In this document: piece after piece, positions 1-6,117 of the stretch
Position numbering within the stretch: position 1 is the first letter of the stretch
Layout: each line of letters starts with the position of its first letter
Source: an uncultured Bacteroidota bacterium
GTDB lineage: Bacteria; Bacteroidota; Bacteroidia; Bacteroidales; SZUA-534
Assembly: GCA_937900725.1 (NCBI GenBank)
Contig: CALCFP010000368.1
Span: forward strand, 1 to 10,932
Direction: 5' to 3'
DNA length: 10,932 nt
Program-made: the position numbers and the translations under genes
The notes under the pieces: generated by a model
The model's input: only the letters and a program-made list of their open reading frames with translations
Database searches by the model: none
Told to the model about the DNA's origin: nothing

Positions 1-78
1 CACGTCGCGCACCTTGCCGTTGTACACACCCTTCTGACCACTGAATTTGAAATTTGTCTTTGATACGGTATTCATCAT
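1..78 (-). CDS. purC: PurC (SAICAR synthetase), N-terminal fragment cut by the window edge
   Basis: Reading leftwards from ATG codons at 78 and 75 gives 26 codons that stay open to the window edge. The peptide contains KTNFKFSGQKGVYNGKVRDV, which matches the start of Bacteroidales phosphoribosylaminoimidazole-succinocarboxamide synthase (a KT-[DN]-F-x-F-x-GQK-x-VY-x-GKVRDV pattern). That enzyme joins aspartate to CAIR in purine synthesis, using ATP, in the cytoplasm. GKVRD is the first nucleotide-binding segment of the SAICAR synthetase fold. The start is ambiguous between two adjacent ATGs. The gene lies 51 nt downstream of phoH on the same strand with no terminator between them, so co-transcription is likely. 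Only the N-terminus is visible, so integrity of the gene cannot be judged. Confidence 0.82.
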   Translation of the reverse strand, partial: MMNTVSKTNFKFSGQKGVYNGKVRDV

Positions 79-129
79 ACGTAAATTTAAAAGTTTGATT
101 ACCTGTTGTTTATTATAATATCGTCTTGT

Positions 130-1101
130 TTATTCGTTATTTGGCTTGCCTTTTGTTGACTTTTTGTCAAAAGCCTTGACTATCTCTTTCACGAGCCTGT
201 GCCTTACAATGTCGGTGTCGTCAAGTTCAACCATACTGATGCCTTCAATGCCTTTCAGGATATGCAACGCCTGAACCAGTCCGCTGTCGGAAGTGTGAGG
301 AAGGTCGATTTGAGTGATGTCGCCAGTGATGATGAACTTTGAATTCATTCCCATACGGGTAAGGAACATTTTCATCTGTGGCAACGTTGTGTTTTGAGCC
401 TCATCGAGGATAACAAAAGCGTTGTCAAGCGTCCTGCCACGCATAAATGCCAATGGCGCAATCTGTATGATGCCGTCTTCAATGTTCGACTCAAGTTTCT
501 TTGCAGGAATCATATCGTTGAGAGCATCGTAAAGTGGCTGAAGATACGGGTCAATCTTTTCCTTGACGTCGCCTGGCAGAAAGCCCAGACGTTCGCCCGC
601 CTCAACCGCTGGACGGCTCAACACAATGCGACGCACCTCACGGTTGCGCAACGCACGGACTGCCAATGCAATGGCTGTGTATGTCTTTCCCGAGCCTGCA
701 GGACCAAGCGCAAACAACATATCGTTTTGGTCAATAGCCTGCACCATTTTTTGCTGATTGGCACTGCGTGCACGAATTGCACGGCCATTGTTGCCAAAGA
801 CAATCATATCGTCAGGCGCACCAGACTGTGCCGTAGATTGTTGGGTATTGTTTAGAATCTGCACCAAATCGTCGTCAGACAATCGGTTGTAAGTGTCAAG
901 GAAATGCACAATCTGACGGAACTTGTCCTCAAAATCGGCAATCTGCTGTTCCTCGCCAAGCAACTTGACATCGTGTCCGCGCGCCACAATCTGAATCTTC
1001 GGAAAGGCACGCTTCAATATTTCAAGACGCGAACACTTGACCCCGTACAAGTCAAGCGGGTCAACAGTTTCAAGGTGCAAAATCTTTTCTGCCATATTCA
1101 A
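130..1101 (-). CDS. phoH: PhoH/YbeZ-family P-loop ATPase
   Basis: A 323-residue protein of the PhoH-like (YbeZ) family, close to the usual length of 320-350. An N-terminal region (about 1-105) precedes the ATPase core. Walker A is GPAGSGKT at 133-140, Walker B is VILDEAQN at 230-237, and GDITQID at 260-266 fits the following sensor segment. In other bacteria YbeZ is a cytoplasmic ATPase that works with the endoribonuclease YbeY in rRNA maturation and ribosome quality control; YbeY is not in this window. The start could be Met1 (1101) or Met3 (1095). A promoter with both boxes lies upstream (1138-1167), giving a 5' leader of about 30 nt. purC follows 51 nt downstream. Family assignment is secure; the physiological role is inferred from homologues. 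Confidence 0.95.
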   Translation of the reverse strand: MNMAEKILHLETVDPLDLYGVKCSRLEILKRAFPKIQIVARGHDVKLLGEEQQIADFEDKFRQIVHFLDTYNRLSDDDLVQILNNTQQSTAQSGAPDDMIVFGNNGRAIRARSANQQKMVQAIDQNDMLFALGPAGSGKTYTAIALAVRALRNREVRRIVLSRPAVEAGERLGFLPGDVKEKIDPYLQPLYDALNDMIPAKKLESNIEDGIIQIAPLAFMRGRTLDNAFVILDEAQNTTLPQMKMFLTRMGMNSKFIITGDITQIDLPHTSDSGLVQALHILKGIEGISMVELDDTDIVRHRLVKEIVKAFDKKSTKGKPNNE

Positions 1102-1137
1102 GGTGTTACCTATTAGTAAGCATCATTTTAAACAAGA

Positions 1138-1167
1138 CAAATGTAATTGACTGTCGGAAATTGTCAA
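1138..1167 (-). promoter_or_regulatory. Bacteroidota-type promoter of phoH
   Basis: On the minus strand, TACATTTG (plus-strand 1138-1145) matches the TAnnTTTG -7 box. A TTG (1165-1167) lies exactly 19 bp upstream, matching the -33 box. This is the best complete promoter of this class in the window. It faces phoH, whose start is about 37 nt further on. Confidence 0.7.
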
Positions 1168-1286
1168 TTTATAATATCATCATTTTAACAACCGACAATT
1201 AACCGTTTTTCACCGTCGCACGCAAGAATGTGAAATTGGCTCAAGTATTTTTGACATTCATCGGCAAGCAATTCGGCAAATAAACC

Positions 1287-1294
1287 TACATTTG
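1287..1294 (+). promoter_or_regulatory. -7 box upstream of the SAM hydrolase-mazG operon
   Basis: TACATTTG ends 16 nt before the ATG at 1311, so the 5' leader would be only about 10 nt. I do not see a TTG at the usual 19-21 bp spacing, so the -33 half is weak. The ATG at 1306 in this stretch is out of frame and stops almost at once. Confidence 0.5.
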
Positions 1295-1310
1295 TCAAAA
1301 GCAAAATGCG

Positions 1311-2090
1311 ATGCCGATAATCACACTTACTACCGACTGGCAATCCGACGACTTCTATGTGGGGGCAATAAAGGGACATATATATACTCAATGTCCTGAC
1401 GCCAACATAGTGGACATTACGCACAAGATTGAAGGCTTCAAGTCGGCTCATTCGGCGTTCATTCTGCGTGGCACCTATCCCCACTTCCCCGCAGGCACAA
1501 TCCATCTGCTCTGCACCAACAGCGAAGTGACCCCCGACAACTATCCTATGTGCTTTTTCTACAAAGGACAGTATTTCATAGGCGCCGACAGCCGTGCCTT
1601 CAGGGTGCTTTTTGACGAAAAACCTGACAAGGCCATAGTGCTGAACAACGTTAACGGACTGACACAGTCATCGTTTCCCGAACTGACCATTTTTGCGCAA
1701 GCCTCCTGCCTGCTGGCCAACGGAATGTCCATTGACGAGTTGGGCATCGACATTACCGATGAATACACAGTCCTGTCACTTCAGCCATCGACCGACCAAG
1801 ACACCATTTCTGGCAAAGTTGTCTATATCGATTCATACAAAAACGTCATCACCGACATTTCAAGGGACCTGTTCCGCACAATAGGCAACAAACGCAAATT
1901 TGAGATTGTCATAAAAAGCGAAATGTACAAGATTGAAAAAATCAGCAAAAACTACAGCGATGTGAAAGCGGGCGAACTACTGGCAATATTCAACTCGTTG
2001 GGACTGTTGGAAATAGCAATGCGCAACGCACGTTTCGCCGAACACGCCAACATAGACGGCAACAGTAGCGTATTAGTAAAATTCAAATAA
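1311..2090 (+). CDS. SAM hydroxide adenosyltransferase (DUF62 / SAM hydrolase family)
   Basis: A 259-residue protein of the DUF62 family, which attacks S-adenosylmethionine with hydroxide to give adenosine and methionine. The N-terminal domain opens with a TDW-x-SDDFYVGAIKG segment at about 8-22 (the family's TDFG-x-x-D-x-YVG-x-x-KG) and has VDITH at 34-38 with the conserved histidine. The smaller C-terminal domain has GKVVYIDSYKNVITDI near 168-183 and a FNSLGLLEIA segment near 227-236. The length is typical of the hydrolases. Fluorinase and chlorinase relatives carry an extra loop, so a halogenase is unlikely. mazG begins 1 nt after the stop codon, so the two are surely co-transcribed. It is divergent from phoH. 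The biological purpose of SAM hydrolysis in such bacteria is not settled. Confidence 0.9.
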   Translation: MPIITLTTDWQSDDFYVGAIKGHIYTQCPDANIVDITHKIEGFKSAHSAFILRGTYPHFPAGTIHLLCTNSEVTPDNYPMCFFYKGQYFIGADSRAFRVLFDEKPDKAIVLNNVNGLTQSSFPELTIFAQASCLLANGMSIDELGIDITDEYTVLSLQPSTDQDTISGKVVYIDSYKNVITDISRDLFRTIGNKRKFEIVIKSEMYKIEKISKNYSDVKAGELLAIFNSLGLLEIAMRNARFAEHANIDGNSSVLVKFK

Positions 2091-2091
2091 T

Positions 2092-2874
2092 ATGTCACGA
2101 AAAGAACAACTTGAAGCATTCGGCCAACTGCTTGACATTATGGACGAATTGCGCGAAAAATGTCCGTGGGACAAGAAACAGACATTCGAATCGTTGAGAA
2201 TCCAAACCATTGAAGAGACATACGAACTTACAGAAGCCATTATCGACAACGATATGGACGAGGTGAAGAAGGAATTGGGCGACATTCTGCTTCACGTGGT
2301 CTTTTACGCAAAAATGGGTTCGGAACAAGGCAAATTCGACATTGCCGACGTCATCAACTCGCTGTGTCAAAAACTGATATATCGTCATCCACACGTATTT
2401 GGCGACGAGAAGGCAAATTCAGCCGAAGCGGTTCTGCAAAATTGGGAACAACTGAAACTGAAGGAAAAAGGTCGCAAGCCAAACGTGCTTTCTGGCGTTC
2501 CAAAGTCGCTTCCTGCATTGGTCAAGGCCTACCGCATTCAGGACAAGACGCACAGCATCGGTTTCGACTGGCAAGACCGCGAACAGGTATGGGACAAAGT
2601 TGAAGAAGAAATTGGCGAGTTCAAGAACGAGTTGCTTGCCGACCCGACTTCGGAAAACGCAAAAAACGAATTCGGCGACCTGCTCTTCAGCCTAATCAAT
2701 GCTGGACGCCTTTACAAAATCAACCCCGAAAACGCGCTTGAAAAGACCAACCTCAAGTTCATCAAACGATTCAACTACCTCGAAAACAAGATTCTGGAAA
2801 GTGGCAAGACTCTGAAAGAGACCACTCTCGAAGAAATGGACAAACTTTGGAACGAGGCCAAAAAACTTGAGTAA
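2092..2874 (+). CDS. mazG: MazG nucleoside triphosphate pyrophosphohydrolase
   Basis: A 260-residue, two-domain MazG, the usual length for the full form. The N-terminal domain carries the hallmark CPWDKKQT at 24-31, the metal-binding glutamates in EETYE (41-45), and ELGD at 61-64. The C-terminal domain repeats the pattern with EEEIGE at 171-176 and EFGD at 193-196, so both pyrophosphohydrolase sites keep their acidic residues. The enzyme hydrolyses (d)NTPs to monophosphates and pyrophosphate and is generally viewed as cleaning non-canonical nucleotides from the pool. The start follows the preceding stop by 1 nt, which fixes the ATG and implies translational coupling with the SAM hydrolase. 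A rho-independent terminator begins about 22 nt after the stop. Confidence 0.96.
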   Translation: MSRKEQLEAFGQLLDIMDELREKCPWDKKQTFESLRIQTIEETYELTEAIIDNDMDEVKKELGDILLHVVFYAKMGSEQGKFDIADVINSLCQKLIYRHPHVFGDEKANSAEAVLQNWEQLKLKEKGRKPNVLSGVPKSLPALVKAYRIQDKTHSIGFDWQDREQVWDKVEEEIGEFKNELLADPTSENAKNEFGDLLFSLINAGRLYKINPENALEKTNLKFIKRFNYLENKILESGKTLKETTLEEMDKLWNEAKKLE

Positions 2875-2895
2875 TCATCTGTATATCAATATTAA

Positions 2896-2939
2896 GAAAA
2901 GGCAACCGATGTACAAGAACTCGGCTGCCTTTTTATTTT
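2896..2939 (+). terminator. Rho-independent terminator after mazG
   Basis: The 2899-2909 arm (AAGGCAACCGA) pairs with 2921-2931 (TCGGCTGCCTT) with a single A/C mismatch. The loop is 11 nt, and the T-rich tract TTTTTATTTT follows. Confidence 0.85.
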
Positions 2940-3055
2940 GGCATTGAACATCAACCCGTCTAGTTCTAAAGTTCCGAATTTGAATTGACATGAACCAAAT
3001 ATGAATTGCATTCCGCCAAATATTAAATAGCGACAATGGTGTCGATAGACTGTGC

Positions 3056-3063
3056 TACATTTG
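3056..3063 (+). promoter_or_regulatory. -7 box (TACATTTG) of a candidate small RNA or leader transcript
   Basis: An exact TAnnTTTG match in a gene-free stretch. No clear -33 TTG lies 19-21 bp upstream. Transcription would start near 3070 and run through the hairpin at 3125-3169 towards the lipoprotein gene at 3246. Confidence 0.4.
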
Positions 3064-3069
3064 GACATT

Positions 3070-3170
3070 GAAAAACAGACAACATACAAATTATTAACCA
3101 ATACTGAATTCCAAGAAGAATCCACGTCGGCCTCTGAAGGTATCATCTTTCAGAGGCCGCGGTATTTTTA
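3070..3170 (+). ncRNA. Candidate small RNA or 5' leader with terminator-like hairpin
   Basis: This interval runs from the start predicted by the TACATTTG box to the T5 run at 3165-3169. Its 3' end is a strong hairpin, so a transcript of about 100 nt is plausible. I do not recognise it as a known RNA family. It could instead be the leader of the lipoprotein-menG operon, with the hairpin acting as an attenuator. Nothing in the sequence separates these two readings. Confidence 0.3.
3125..3169 (+). terminator. Strong hairpin followed by a short T tract
   Basis: The 3128-3138 arm (CGGCCTCTGAA) pairs perfectly over 11 bp with 3149-3159. Two further CG pairs form across a bulged T, and TATTTTTA follows. 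It looks like a terminator or attenuator 77 nt before the lipoprotein start. The T tract is short, so efficiency is uncertain. Confidence 0.6.
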
Positions 3171-3245
3171 CAGGTTGTCAACAATTCCTAATTTTTTCCA
3201 AATAAACAATTATCTTCACGCGGTTAATTCTAAATACGCAATTAA

Positions 3246-3659
3246 ATGAAAAAAAACTATTTGATTCCGTTATCCATTGCTTCAATGCTAGTTATTGGAT
3301 GCAACAATGCGCTTACGGCACAAAACCGCTACTCTGACGTGAAATCGATGGAAGAATTCGAGGAAGAGTATGAAAAAGACGGCACCACCAGAAAATTCAA
3401 GACAAGTGAGTCAAAATTCGATAAAGACGGCAACGAGATTGAAGTTGTCGAATATGAAGAAGGCAAGTTCTCTGAAAAACACGAATACACATACGATGAC
3501 AAAGGCAACAAGATAACCGACATCAAGACAAAGGCAGACGGCAAGAAGGAGCGCATCGAGTATAAATACGACGAGAACTATCGTCGCACCGAGAAACTGG
3601 AATACAGCGAGAAAGGTCGTCTGAAAAGCCGCAAGACATATATATACAAGATGAAATAA
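3246..3659 (+). CDS. Small predicted lipoprotein with YD-like repeats
   Basis: A 137-residue exported protein that I cannot assign to a characterised family. An MKKN start and hydrophobic core (5-18) end in VIGC, a plausible lipobox that would make Cys19 the lipidated residue. A signal peptidase I site after LTA (23-25) is an alternative. The mature part is highly charged and built from about three imperfect units of 22-26 residues: SKFDKDGNEIEVVEYEEG (56-73), EYTYDDKGNKITDIKTKADG (80-99) and EYKYDENYRRTEKLEYSEKG (105-124). They resemble the YD-type beta repeats of Rhs and MORN-like surface proteins. menG begins 1 nt after the stop, so the two share a transcript, but nothing links their functions biochemically. 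Likely periplasmic or outer-membrane facing. Confidence 0.75.
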   Translation: MKKNYLIPLSIASMLVIGCNNALTAQNRYSDVKSMEEFEEEYEKDGTTRKFKTSESKFDKDGNEIEVVEYEEGKFSEKHEYTYDDKGNKITDIKTKADGKKERIEYKYDENYRRTEKLEYSEKGRLKSRKTYIYKMK

Positions 3660-3660
3660 A

Positions 3661-4389
3661 ATGAGCGTAGTTGTTCCTGACCAATCAAACCCGCAGTCGA
3701 AAAAGGTGCAAGTTGAAGATATGTTCGACAAGATTGCGCCAAAGTACGACCTGCTGAATCATACCCTATCGCTTAACATAGATAAAATATGGCGACGCAA
3801 AGTTGTCCGCATTTTGAGCAAGCATACGCCGAATAATGTCCTAGACGTGGCCACAGGCACTTGCGATCTCGCCATTGCCACCGCCCGCAAGATTCATCCA
3901 CAATCGGTTTCCGGAATCGACCTATCGGAAGAAATGCTGAGTTTCGGACAAAAAAAAGTTGACAGTGCCGGCTTATCCGACATCATAAAACTGCAAAAGG
4001 CCGATGCCGAAAACATACCTTTTGCCGACAACACATTCGACGCCATGACGGTTGCCTTTGGAGTGCGCAACTTTGAAAATCTTGAGGCTGGGCTCAAGGA
4101 AATGCACAGAGTGCTGAAAAATGACGGTATTTGCGTCATACTTGAATTTACGATGCCAAGGACATTCCCTGTAAAGCAACTTTACAACTTCTACTTTGAG
4201 TATATTTTGCCATTAATCGGCCGACTTGTTTCTAGCCACAAATCGGCCTACACGTATCTTCCCGAATCGGTGAAGGCATTTCCACAACGCAAGGAATTCA
4301 TAGAGATAATGAGCCTATGCGGGTTCAAATCGGCAAGATTCAAGGCGCTTTCCTGCGGGATAGCATCGATATACATTGGCACAAAATGA
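3661..4389 (+). CDS. menG: Demethylmenaquinone methyltransferase (MenG/UbiE)
   Basis: A 242-residue class I SAM-dependent methyltransferase of the UbiE/MenG family, which adds the final C-methyl group to demethylmenaquinone at the inner face of the membrane. The family signature begins at YDLLNHTLSL (29-38), with Asp at 41 where many members have His. Motif I is VLDVATGTCDLA at 60-71, the acidic ribose-binding turn is GIDLSEEM at 85-92, and DAENIPFADNTFD lies at 115-127. The second signature, HRVLKNDGICVILEF at 149-163, has N-D where P-G is common. Bacteroidota respire with menaquinone, so MenG is the better name. It starts 1 nt after the lipoprotein stop. The stop codon is built into the following terminator hairpin. 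Confidence 0.94.
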   Translation: MSVVVPDQSNPQSKKVQVEDMFDKIAPKYDLLNHTLSLNIDKIWRRKVVRILSKHTPNNVLDVATGTCDLAIATARKIHPQSVSGIDLSEEMLSFGQKKVDSAGLSDIIKLQKADAENIPFADNTFDAMTVAFGVRNFENLEAGLKEMHRVLKNDGICVILEFTMPRTFPVKQLYNFYFEYILPLIGRLVSSHKSAYTYLPESVKAFPQRKEFIEIMSLCGFKSARFKALSCGIASIYIGTK

Positions 4390-4419
4390 AAAAAGCCTCA
4401 TTCCATGGGGCTTTTTCAT
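4386..4419. terminator. Bidirectional terminator between menG and the DUF5606 gene
   Basis: The AAAAAGCCTC arm (4390-4399) pairs with GGGGCTTTTT (4407-4416) around a 7-nt loop. The stem can extend through ATG/CAT with one bulged A. T5 on the plus strand and T6 on the minus strand let it serve both convergent genes. It includes the menG stop codon. Confidence 0.8.
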
Positions 4420-4440
4420 TTATATCATTACAGACACGAA

Positions 4441-4875
4441 TTACTTCTCTTCACTTGACGATGCCTCGCTTGCCGCAGGTTCCTCCTCGTCTAGGAAATC
4501 AAGCATATTGCAACGCTGCAATTGATTGTACCAAGTCAGCACTTTCTTAATGTGCGAGACATAGACACGGTCATGGTCATAGTTTGACAGCACTTCGGTG
4601 AAATAAGCCTTCAAAGCGTCATTGCTTGAAGCCTTTGGATCAATTGCCAAGCCGGCATTTTCCTTTGTGCGAATATTTTTGAACACATCTATCAGCGACA
4701 CTTCCTCACCATCGTCGGTGAATATTGCTATATCGCGCAAGGAACTTACTTTTGATGATGAATATGCAGGAATTCGCTTTTGAGTCTCAATGTCTTCAAC
4801 GATAATTCCGTTTTTTGTACTCGAAATCAACTTGAATAATCCTGAATAACCTGAGATTGATAAGATTTCTTTCAT
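4441..4875 (-). CDS. DUF5606-type cytoplasmic protein
   Basis: A 144-residue soluble protein with no signal or membrane segment. The order of motifs matches what I know of the Bacteroidota-restricted DUF5606 family: ILSISGYSGLFKLIS (4-18), a VEDIE-x-x-KRIPAYSSSKVSSLRDIAIFTDDGEE segment (26-58), IDPKASS near 78-84, and YFTEVLSNYDHDRVYVSHIKKVLTWYN (91-117). The last 20 or so residues are acidic and serine-rich (LDEEEPAASEASSSEEK) and probably disordered. The first half looks like a small beta-barrel, the second helical. No function is established for the family. A TATATTTG box lies 29 nt upstream, so it is probably a single-gene unit, ending at the shared terminator with menG. The family name is from memory of its motifs. 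Confidence 0.85.
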   Translation of the reverse strand: MKEILSISGYSGLFKLISSTKNGIIVEDIETQKRIPAYSSSKVSSLRDIAIFTDDGEEVSLIDVFKNIRTKENAGLAIDPKASSNDALKAYFTEVLSNYDHDRVYVSHIKKVLTWYNQLQRCNMLDFLDEEEPAASEASSSEEK

Positions 4876-4903
4876 TTTGCTCTGTTTTTGAAAAATTAGG
4901 TTG

Positions 4904-4911
4904 CAAATATA
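4904..4911 (-). promoter_or_regulatory. -7 box (TATATTTG) of the DUF5606 gene
   Basis: An exact TAnnTTTG match on the minus strand, placing the transcription start about 20 nt before the ATG at 4875. No good -33 TTG is visible at 19-21 bp. Confidence 0.5.
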
Positions 4912-5006
4912 ATTTCAAATTGAAAATTCGGAATAAGTTTCAAGGACAATTATCGACAAAGACGACACCTTTAAATTCCAATTCCGATCAGCAGACCTCA
5001 TAAAAC

Positions 5007-5032
5007 AAAAAAAGGATTGCCAATAGCCATCC
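5007..5032 (-). terminator. Probable terminator of the repeat membrane-protein gene
   Basis: On the minus strand GGATGGCTATTGGCAATCC (5032-5014) folds into a short stem with one mismatch and is followed by T7. It lies about 60 nt after the stop at 5093. The stem is modest, the T tract good. Confidence 0.5.
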
Positions 5033-5092
5033 ATCTTTTGTAGAGCACGAACCACAACGGTTCGCCTCTGTTTCATTTTCCGTGTGTGTTGA

Positions 5093-5755
5093 TTACTGCT
5101 TGTTGTAATCGAATTGATAGTCGTCGCCTTCAACATCGACATACACTACATAGTCGCCAGCCTCAACCTTGCTGAACTCGAAATTCTTGCGAACCACCTT
5201 GTTCTCGATTGCAGAGTAGAGTTCCTCACCCTTGGCATCGAAGATTTTCACAACTACGTCCTTTCCGTGCTCGTTTGGCAACTCAATGATTGCGCGGGTG
5301 CCACTTGCAATGAAGATTGGGTCGACAACTACACGTCCGCCGTAAATCAGTTCACCGTTCTTGATGTTGAATGGACGCTCCATCTTGTTGCCGTTCTTGC
5401 GTGCAACAACTTTGTACTCGCCATCTTCAAGGTTAAGGAAGTCAAACACACGACCGCTCTTGCCTATAGTACGCACATTCTCGCTGTATAGCACTTCCTT
5501 GCCGTCTTTTGTTTCAATTGTCAAACTGCATTTGCCTTCAGTATTAGAAGTGTAGACAATTGAAGCGCGAGTGCAAGTCAAATAACGGAACGACAAACTG
5601 TCCTCCAATTTCAGCATTGCCGGTTCCTCATTGCTTTTAGTCTTTGCCGAAAGGAATAATGGCAATACAATAAGTGCTGCTGTAAATAGGCTAACTAAAA
5701 CTGCGAAGAAATCTGATCCCATCAGACGGTCTTCATTAATCTTTAAAAGTTTCAT
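5093..5755 (-). CDS. Membrane-anchored or secreted protein with two beta-type repeats
   Basis: A 220-residue protein I cannot name. A short N-terminal tail (1-14) precedes a hydrophobic segment (16-36) ending in LFLSA, which could be a signal anchor or a cleaved signal peptide. The rest should lie outside the cytoplasm. It contains two similar units, 76-122 and 167-210. Each runs from a (K/E)x(F/T)-x-x-(K/A)-G-(K/E)-E-(V/E)-LYS strand pair to a (L/V)E-(D/A)-G-(E/D)-Y-(K/V)-V-(V/Y) strand, as in FlgD-like or T9SS-associated Ig-type folds. Between them is GELIYGGRVVVDPIFIASGTR (134-154; positions only approximate at the ends). There is a promoter box 41 nt upstream and a terminator downstream, so it is transcribed alone. 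Met12 is an alternative start. Function unknown. Confidence 0.8.
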   Translation of the reverse strand: MKLLKINEDRLMGSDFFAVLVSLFTAALIVLPLFLSAKTKSNEEPAMLKLEDSLSFRYLTCTRASIVYTSNTEGKCSLTIETKDGKEVLYSENVRTIGKSGRVFDFLNLEDGEYKVVARKNGNKMERPFNIKNGELIYGGRVVVDPIFIASGTRAIIELPNEHGKDVVVKIFDAKGEELYSAIENKVVRKNFEFSKVEAGDYVVYVDVEGDDYQFDYNKQ

Positions 5756-5795
5756 CTTTCGTCTTTTAATTGTTCTTTACTTTCTTTTCACGGCA

Positions 5796-5803
5796 CAAAG
5801 GTA
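5796..5803 (-). promoter_or_regulatory. -7 box (TACCTTTG) of the gene at 5755
   Basis: On the minus strand TTTACCTTTGTGCC contains an exact TAnnTTTG box and is a form I know from Bacteroidota promoters. It gives a leader of about 34 nt. A -33 TTG is not obvious at the normal spacing. The TTTGCA-rich region lies just upstream and may be regulatory. Confidence 0.6.
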
Positions 5804-5844
5804 AATTGTACTTTTTTCGGTGTAATGATTATTTTTTAATGCAA

Positions 5845-5921
5845 CGTTTGCATAAAAATTATTTAACCATAAATTACGAAAAATAAATATTGATTTATAA
5901 ATAGTTACGGCTATGCAAACG
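5845..5921 (-). repeat. 77-bp element, copy 1, with CGTTTGCA/TGCAAACG ends
   Basis: The element is bounded by CGTTTGCA and TGCAAACG, an 8-bp inverted repeat, with an AT-rich interior. Read on the minus strand it aligns without gaps to 9579-9655. The first 11 bp (CGTTTGCATAG) and last 8 bp are identical, AATCAATA falls at the same offset (27-34), and by my count 45 of 77 bases match. It sits upstream of the gene at 5755, in the same orientation as copy 2 has to its own gene. Confidence 0.5.
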
Positions 5922-6056
5922 ATATGCGTAAATTTTGCAAAAATTCTCTCAAAATTCTTCAAAACAAGTGCTAGTGCGGGATTCAAAGCGCGAACTAAAA
6001 CGTTTGCACATTTATGCAAATTTGCACAAAACGGTAAATTTTCAATAAATGTATGC

Positions 6057-6094
6057 AAAAAAACGGGCAATGTTGCATAAAACAGCATTGCCCG
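6057..6094 (-). terminator. Rho-independent terminator of serB
   Basis: The 6064-6072 arm (CGGGCAATG) pairs perfectly with 6086-6094 (CATTGCCCG) around a 13-nt loop. On the minus strand it is followed by T7 (6063-6057). It begins 24 nt after the serB stop. Confidence 0.88.
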
Positions 6095-6117
6095 CCATAT
6101 ATGTTGACACAGATCGG

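Larger units (their letters stand above)
2875..3245. other. 371-bp intergenic region between mazG and the lipoprotein gene
   Basis: After the mazG terminator there is no convincing gene. A 65-codon plus-strand frame at 3052-3249 overlaps the hairpin, has low-quality composition and runs into the next start, so I do not call it. A small hairpin (CGACA-atgg-TGTCG) lies at 3031-3044. A TACATTTG box at 3056-3063 is followed by about 100 nt and then a strong hairpin (3125-3169). The rest, 3170-3245, is AT-rich leader DNA of the next gene. Confidence 0.7.
5756..6117. other. 362-bp AT-rich intergenic region with repeated TTTGCA words
   Basis: This region lies between the start of the membrane-protein gene and the end of serB, both on the minus strand. 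It holds the gene's -7 box (5796-5803), the serB terminator (6057-6094), a perfect dyad ATGCAACGTTTGCAT (5839-5853), the palindrome TGCAAATTTGCA (6015-6026) and eight exact TTTGCA or TGCAAA words between 5847 and 6059. A minus-strand frame covering most of it (5777-6088) has biased, repetitive composition and overlaps these signals, so I do not call it a gene. Confidence 0.7.

Noticed and set aside
394..855. A 153-codon plus-strand frame inside phoH
   Set aside because: It is a shadow of the well-supported PhoH gene on the other strand and shows no family features.
1311..2090. The DUF62 protein as a SAM-dependent chlorinase or fluorinase
   Set aside because: At 259 residues it lacks room for the extra loop of the halogenases, and there is no halometabolite gene nearby. 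Hydroxide adenosyltransferase is the default for the family.
3052..3249. A 65-codon leader peptide frame upstream of the lipoprotein
   Set aside because: It starts inside the promoter box and runs through the hairpin, with no coding-like composition.
5777..6088. A 103-codon minus-strand open frame in the intergenic region before the gene at 5755
   Set aside because: It overlaps the serB terminator, the promoter box and the TTTGCA cluster, and its composition is that of AT-rich non-coding DNA. It is a chance frame.
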